Source: Phycisphaerae bacterium (GTDB lineage: Bacteria > Planctomycetota > Phycisphaerae > Phycisphaerales > SM1A02). From it: a DNA stretch of 11,359 bases. The position numbers and the translations under genes were made by a program. This document shows positions 7,729 to 11,359 of this stretch, piece by piece. Positions within the stretch are counted from its first letter, which is position 1, and every line of letters begins with the position of its first letter. The notes below the pieces were generated by a model. It made no database searches and was not told where the DNA came from. It saw only the letters and a list, made by a program, of their open reading frames with translations. The DNA lies in the NCBI GenBank assembly GCA_018663565.1, contig JABJQE010000138.1:1-11359 (forward strand). The letters run 5' to 3'.

Positions 7729-8193
7729 ATGAATCGCACCATCATTCTCGCTTTCTCTACGCTCTGTATCACTACCGCTGTACTGCTTGCACCAGGAACC
7801 GCTGGCGCACACTGTCAGGTGCCGTGCGGTATCTATGACGACGCTGCTCGAATTGCATCAATGCAAGAGGACGCCACCACCATTCGCAAAGCCGCGGCGG
7901 CGATCATTGAATTGCAAGCTGTTGACACGGCCCAGGCATTCAATCAGGCGACTCGGTGGACAGCCGAGAAGGAACGATCCGCATCGCACATTCAAGAGGT
8001 TGTCGCGTCGTACTTCCTGACGCAACGCGTCAAAATCACCCCCGCAAATTCACCCGAGTACAACACCTATATGGACCAGCTGCAGGCCTTTCACAGTGTC
8101 ATGGTGGCGGCCATGAAGTGCAAACAGGGTGTCGATCCTGCCCGCGCCGACACGCTTGACGTTGCAATCACGCGAGTCGCTACCTGGTATTAG
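7729..8193 (+). CDS. sodN: Nickel superoxide dismutase with Sec signal peptide
   Basis: A 154-residue nickel superoxide dismutase, which converts superoxide to oxygen and hydrogen peroxide. Residues 28-37 are HCQVPCGIYD, the nickel hook: in the mature enzyme His1, Cys2 and Cys6 bind nickel, and the H-C-x-x-P-C-G-x-Y pattern is diagnostic. Residues 1-27 are a classical signal peptide (Arg3, hydrophobic IILAFSTLCITTAVLLAP, then TAGA), and the A-G-A site would leave His28 as the first residue. The mature form of 127 residues is close to the Streptomyces enzyme and is mostly helical, as expected of the four-helix bundle. The frame is open far upstream inside the preceding gene. The ATG at 7729 is chosen because it begins the signal peptide and has AGGA (7714-7717) eleven bases ahead. 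Last gene of the plus-strand cluster; no SodX protease gene is visible here. Confidence 0.93.
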   Translation: MNRTIILAFSTLCITTAVLLAPGTAGAHCQVPCGIYDDAARIASMQEDATTIRKAAAAIIELQAVDTAQAFNQATRWTAEKERSASHIQEVVASYFLTQRVKITPANSPEYNTYMDQLQAFHSVMVAAMKCKQGVDPARADTLDVAITRVATWY

Positions 8194-8204
8194 GGCAAGG
8201 CCGC

Positions 8205-8897
8205 TCAGGAAGTCTCGTCGGTGGTTGGCTTCTTGGGTTTACGGAAGTCGAGGTCTTCAATCCGGCCGAACACTGAGGTGGCGATATTGGCAAGGTGGGA
8301 GGCCACTCGCTTGTAATGCCGAGCGAGTAGAGAGTAGGCAACGGCGACGTGGGTGGGAACCTCTCTTCGGTCTCGCAGCAAGGTCTCTTCGATTGCGTCG
8401 CACTCACCACGAATGCGGTCGGCCATCTTGATGGATGATTTTGCTCTCTTCACGCTTGATTTATCAAATGCTTCACGCACCGCGCCAAACAGTTCACCGG
8501 TCCGTTTGCGGACATCTTCGAGTGGGTCGTGATACCGATCAATGCTGTAGTCGTCTTCGTAATATCGCCCCACCTCATACACGTTCTTGCAATAGTCGCC
8601 TATTCGCTCCGCGTCCTTCGCTACGCTCATTAGCGCCAAGCAACCAGGAATATCAGCAACTGGATTGACACTCAGGTGCGTCAGGATGCCGGCACGGACT
8701 GATCGAAGAAGGCGGTTGATCTCCTTGTCTTTTTCATACAACGAATCTCCCACATCTTCAGCCTTCTTCTTGCCACAAATAACCTGATTGGCCTCGTGGA
8801 ACATCCATTCTGAAGCATCCACCATCTGTATAAATTCGGCAAAGGCTGTATCGAGTCGGTCACCGGATTTGAGTGCTGCAATCAACTGGCCAAACAT
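8205..8897 (-). CDS. PhoU-domain protein (phosphate transport regulator-like)
   Basis: A 230-residue helical protein with two PhoU-like three-helix repeats. Repeat 1 carries AKDAERIGDYCKNV (93-106), with the E-x-x-x-D metal motif (Glu97, Asp101). The equivalent place in repeat 2, ARHYKRVASHLANIA (192-206), has Lys196 and Ser200 instead. PhoU proteins bind metal at the membrane face and restrain phosphate uptake and PhoR signalling. This one lies 13 bp downstream of the Na/Pi cotransporter, with GGAG of its SD (8906-8909) just after that gene's stop, so the two are co-transcribed and probably act together. In E. coli YjbB the same two parts are one polypeptide. The tail is rich in Lys, Pro and Thr. 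It converges on sodN, whose stop is 11 bp away. Family assignment is firm; exact role is inferred. Confidence 0.9.
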   Translation of the reverse strand: MFGQLIAALKSGDRLDTAFAEFIQMVDASEWMFHEANQVICGKKKAEDVGDSLYEKDKEINRLLRSVRAGILTHLSVNPVADIPGCLALMSVAKDAERIGDYCKNVYEVGRYYEDDYSIDRYHDPLEDVRKRTGELFGAVREAFDKSSVKRAKSSIKMADRIRGECDAIEETLLRDRREVPTHVAVAYSLLARHYKRVASHLANIATSVFGRIEDLDFRKPKKPTTDETS

Positions 8898-8910
8898 GAA
8901 ACGTACTCCG

Positions 8911-10092
8911 TCATTTACTAAAGAACAGAAGTTCCGAGACGATCAGTGCAATAATCGGAACAATAAGGAACACGGTGGCAAGGAATATGAAGGCATACAT
9001 TCGCCGCCGCATCGCGAGAGCGCTGTACCACTTCGCAAGACGAATCGGAATGATTCGGAAGGGATACCAAATCGCATTATCGGTAAAGTTAAAGATGACG
9101 TGTGAAATTGCGACTATCACAGCCCCTGATGTCGGATTCGCTGTTGCGGCAATAACACCCGTCACAGTCGTTCCGATGTTACATCCAAGCATGAACGGGA
9201 ACACCCGCCGAAGTTTGACTGCGCCAGCTCCAGCGATTGGAACCATGAGGCTTGTGGTCACTGAGCTCGACTGCACGGCAACCGTAGAGCCAATTCCAGA
9301 AATCCAGGCAAGAAAATCGTTGCGGAATATGAGCACCGTGAAGAGGCCCTCAAGCTTGACGAGCAATGCGTCTTTGAGGTTCTTGACCAAGCCAAGGAGG
9401 GCCGTAAACAGTATGACCAACCCAACAATTGCCACGATCACGCCCGCTGCGGTCGCGTTTCCTCCGGATATCCACTCGCCGGTGTCTTTGATAGCCGTGA
9501 CAACCGGCTGGGTAATTGCCTTGATGGGATTGAAGAACTTCTCTCCGGATCCAAGATCGAGGAAGTTCGTTATCCACCGCGCTGTACGAGTCAGAATGCC
9601 GCCCCTGAACCCATCTGCAGAAGTCGTACTGGTGGCCCACTCAAGCGGAAACAACATGAGCACCGTGAGCACATTTGGAATGGCGTGCATGAGCGCCGTC
9701 GCGTAGGCACGGCGGAACTGCCGCTTGATACGCATCGTGCCCAGCGACACGATGAGGCCGGTAATGCTGGTCCCGATGTTTGCCCCCATGACCGCAAACA
9801 CCGCTGTACCGGCGCTCAATTCGCCAGCCGCCACAAGGGTAATAATGAGTGATGTTGTAAACGATGAACTCTGAACAATTGACGTCACTAACACCGAGGC
9901 CATCAACGCAACGAGTGGGTTGTCGCCCTGGGCAATCGCATCTGCAAGCCAACTGGTCTCTTTGCCAATAATCTTGAGGCCCGAACCCATCACATTGATG
10001 GCGCACAAGAAGAAGTACAGAGACAGGGCGGCGAGGATGAGGTTCATCCAAAATGCGCGGCTCTTACGCTGTGTATTCAAAGCACCGGACAT
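8911..10092 (-). CDS. Na+/phosphate cotransporter family protein (PNaS, NptA/YjbB-like)
   Basis: A 393-residue inner-membrane carrier of the Na/Pi cotransporter II family. It has the two inverted-topology repeats that define the family: VQSSSFTTSL (73-82) with GANIGTSITG (103-112), and VQSSSVTTSL (273-282) with GCNIGTTVTG (303-312). The QSSS motifs line the substrate and sodium site. The two copies are offset by exactly 200 residues. Hydrophobic segments are seen near 16-38, 60-90, 95-118, 135-150, 214-235, 255-290, 300-335 and 366-390. Between the repeats lies a soluble stretch (about 155-210). There is no fused PhoU domain; that function is supplied by the next gene. The sensor kinase ends 65 bp upstream. 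No clear SD or Pho box is visible before the ATG. Likely sodium-driven phosphate transport; direction (import or export, as proposed for YjbB) is undetermined. Confidence 0.92.
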   Translation of the reverse strand: MSGALNTQRKSRAFWMNLILAALSLYFFLCAINVMGSGLKIIGKETSWLADAIAQGDNPLVALMASVLVTSIVQSSSFTTSLIITLVAAGELSAGTAVFAVMGANIGTSITGLIVSLGTMRIKRQFRRAYATALMHAIPNVLTVLMLFPLEWATSTTSADGFRGGILTRTARWITNFLDLGSGEKFFNPIKAITQPVVTAIKDTGEWISGGNATAAGVIVAIVGLVILFTALLGLVKNLKDALLVKLEGLFTVLIFRNDFLAWISGIGSTVAVQSSSVTTSLMVPIAGAGAVKLRRVFPFMLGCNIGTTVTGVIAATANPTSGAVIVAISHVIFNFTDNAIWYPFRIIPIRLAKWYSALAMRRRMYAFIFLATVFLIVPIIALIVSELLFFSK

Positions 10093-10157
10093 GAATCTGT
10101 GGTCTCACTCACTGTTTGAAGTGCGGGCAGAATACGGCGTTGACGTGCACAGTAGAC

Positions 10158-11359
10158 TCAGTTGCCCGGATGAACAGCATTAAGATCTTGTTCAGGAGAT
10201 TCCGCCTCAACACACGCAGGCAGCCTGAGGCAAAACACTGCTCCTTGCCCCTGCCGCCCCATCACCCCAACCCCGCCTCCGTGAGCCTGAGCAATATGCT
10301 TCACAATGGCCAGGCCCAGTCCAGTGCCGCCAACCTCGCGGCTCCGGCCTTGGTCGATGCGGTAGAACCGCTCAAAAATGCGATCTCGCTGCTGAGGCTC
10401 TATGCCCGGTCCTTGATCCGCTACGGATATCTCAATCATCGCGTCTCGCGACACCTTGGAAGAAATGACCACAGTGGCATCATTTGGTCCATACCGAACC
10501 GCATTCACCACCAGATTGCTAACCGCCTGCTCGAGTAGTTGTTTGCTTCCCATGCATTCCATGTGATCGTGACACACAACTTCCAACACAACATTTGAGG
10601 CGTTCGCCTCTGCAGAACAAGCCCTCACAACTCCATCAAGAAGCTCGTGAATCTGCACAGCTTCTTGATCCGGAACATCCAGACGTGCCGGATTTTCGAG
10701 CCGAGCAAGTGACAGGAGGTCTTCAATAATTGAAGACAGCCGCGCCGCATTATTGACAACAATACTCGCGTACCGGACTCGTTCGGCTTCGTCTTGCTCT
10801 TCAAAGAGCAGTTCTGCGTACCCCTGAATGGATGTAATCGGCGTGCGTAGCTCGTGGGAAACATTCGCCGCAAACTCTACGCGAACCTGCTCAAGGTGCC
10901 GGAGCCGCGTTACATCATCGAGCATCAGCACAACACCCACGCGCGCATCTTGTCCGTCATACAACGGCTCGCTTCGCACCACAATGTGTTGTAATTCACC
11001 AACCTCTATTGAAAGCTCTGTTGAACCTTGGCAACGCCCCGAGAGGGCATCGTGAGCACATGCGGTCAGTCCTGCATCAATACCAATGTCCGACAACTGT
11101 CGACCCCGAACCTCTACGTCACCTATACCAAGCATGGACATAGCTGCGGGGTTCATACTCATAACCTGCCCCTCAACACCTATTGCCACAACGCCCGTAC
11201 TCATGGCGTGCAGGATGCCGTGTAGTTCGCTCTGCTGAAGACCAAGTTCGCGAATTCGGTCGCCCTGATACTCAGCAAGCCGATTGAGGGACTCAGAGAG
11301 GTTCTGAAGTACGCCAGGTAACCCACGCTCAAACCGATGGGTCAAGTCACCGTTTGCCA
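10158..11359 (-). CDS. phoR: PhoR-like sensor histidine kinase, 5' end outside the window
   Basis: At least 399 residues, open at the right edge; the N-terminus (membrane segments and most of a HAMP domain) lies beyond base 11359. A TTG at 11345 is not a credible start, because the frame continues as ANGDLTHRFER, a typical HAMP end. Numbering from that TTG: HAMP/coiled coil 1-40, PAS domain about 42-148, HisKA with NVSHELRTPITSIQGYAE (161-178, phospho-acceptor His164), N-box NLVVNAV (277-283), G1 DQGPGIE (310-316), F-box RIFERFYRID (322-331) and G2 GGTGLGLAI (339-347). The HAMP-PAS-HisKA-HATPase order fits PhoR. Placement upstream of a Na/Pi transporter and a PhoU gene supports a phosphate-sensing role. 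A response regulator gene may lie just outside the window. The symbol is provisional: kinase identity is certain, the signal inferred. Confidence 0.9.
   Translation of the reverse strand, partial: ANGDLTHRFERGLPGVLQNLSESLNRLAEYQGDRIRELGLQQSELHGILHAMSTGVVAIGVEGQVMSMNPAAMSMLGIGDVEVRGRQLSDIGIDAGLTACAHDALSGRCQGSTELSIEVGELQHIVVRSEPLYDGQDARVGVVLMLDDVTRLRHLEQVRVEFAANVSHELRTPITSIQGYAELLFEEQDEAERVRYASIVVNNAARLSSIIEDLLSLARLENPARLDVPDQEAVQIHELLDGVVRACSAEANASNVVLEVVCHDHMECMGSKQLLEQAVSNLVVNAVRYGPNDATVVISSKVSRDAMIEISVADQGPGIEPQQRDRIFERFYRIDQGRSREVGGTGLGLAIVKHIAQAHGGGVGVMGRQGQGAVFCLRLPACVEAESPEQDLNAVHPGN

Noticed and set aside
8975..9706. Plus-strand open frame of 243 codons
   Set aside because: It is antisense to the Na/Pi cotransporter, whose QSSS repeats are unmistakable. 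The frame has no recognisable motif and no SD.
10093..10157. Pho box before the Na/Pi cotransporter
   Set aside because: No tandem CTGTCA-like repeats are present in the 65-bp gap, which is probably within an operon.
10116..10538. Plus-strand open frame of 140 codons over the kinase 3' end
   Set aside because: It is antisense to the HATPase domain, and no homology is apparent.

Overview
The window looks like chromosomal DNA of a planctomycete, most plausibly a marine, Phycisphaerae-like one. The case rests on protein style: an exported protein with dockerin-like EF-hand repeats, 'GACC' cysteine modules and a C-terminal beta-sandwich domain; a sulfatase; large exported hydrolases; and short Sec signal peptides. 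Base composition is moderately GC-rich. Several starts have good Shine-Dalgarno (SD) sequences. There are no RNA genes, CRISPR arrays or mobile elements that I can see. Taxonomy is inferred from protein style only.

Layout. (1) 1-367, minus: the N-terminus of a sulfatase running off the left edge, with the formylglycine-type CxPSR motif. (2) 368-618: a divergent intergenic region. (3) 619-2631, plus: an exported 670-residue multidomain surface protein, ending at a strong intrinsic terminator (2657-2695). (4) 2787-8193, plus: four closely spaced genes (gaps of 24, 33 and 13 bp), probably one operon. They encode a LolA/DUF2092-like exported protein, a large exported alpha/beta hydrolase of the S9/esterase type, a membrane-anchored FMN/[3Fe-4S] glutamate-synthase-like protein, and a nickel superoxide dismutase (sodN) with a Sec signal peptide. 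(5) 8205-11359, minus: a phosphate module read right to left. A PhoR-like HAMP-PAS-HisKA-HATPase sensor kinase (5' end outside the window) is followed by a Na+/phosphate cotransporter and a PhoU-domain protein. This module converges on sodN with only 11 bp between the stop codons.

How the parts may work together. The minus-strand genes form a coherent phosphate sensing and uptake set: kinase, Na/Pi carrier, and a PhoU-like regulator that in E. coli YjbB is fused to the carrier. The plus-strand cluster mixes envelope proteins with a redox pair: a flavin/iron-sulfur enzyme and an exported superoxide dismutase. The most notable point is the Ni-SOD. Its predicted signal-peptidase site falls exactly before the His-Cys of the nickel hook, so export and creation of the active N-terminus could be one event, and no SodX-type maturation protease is encoded in the window. 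I see no clearly new multi-gene system; the other findings are unusual variants of known families.
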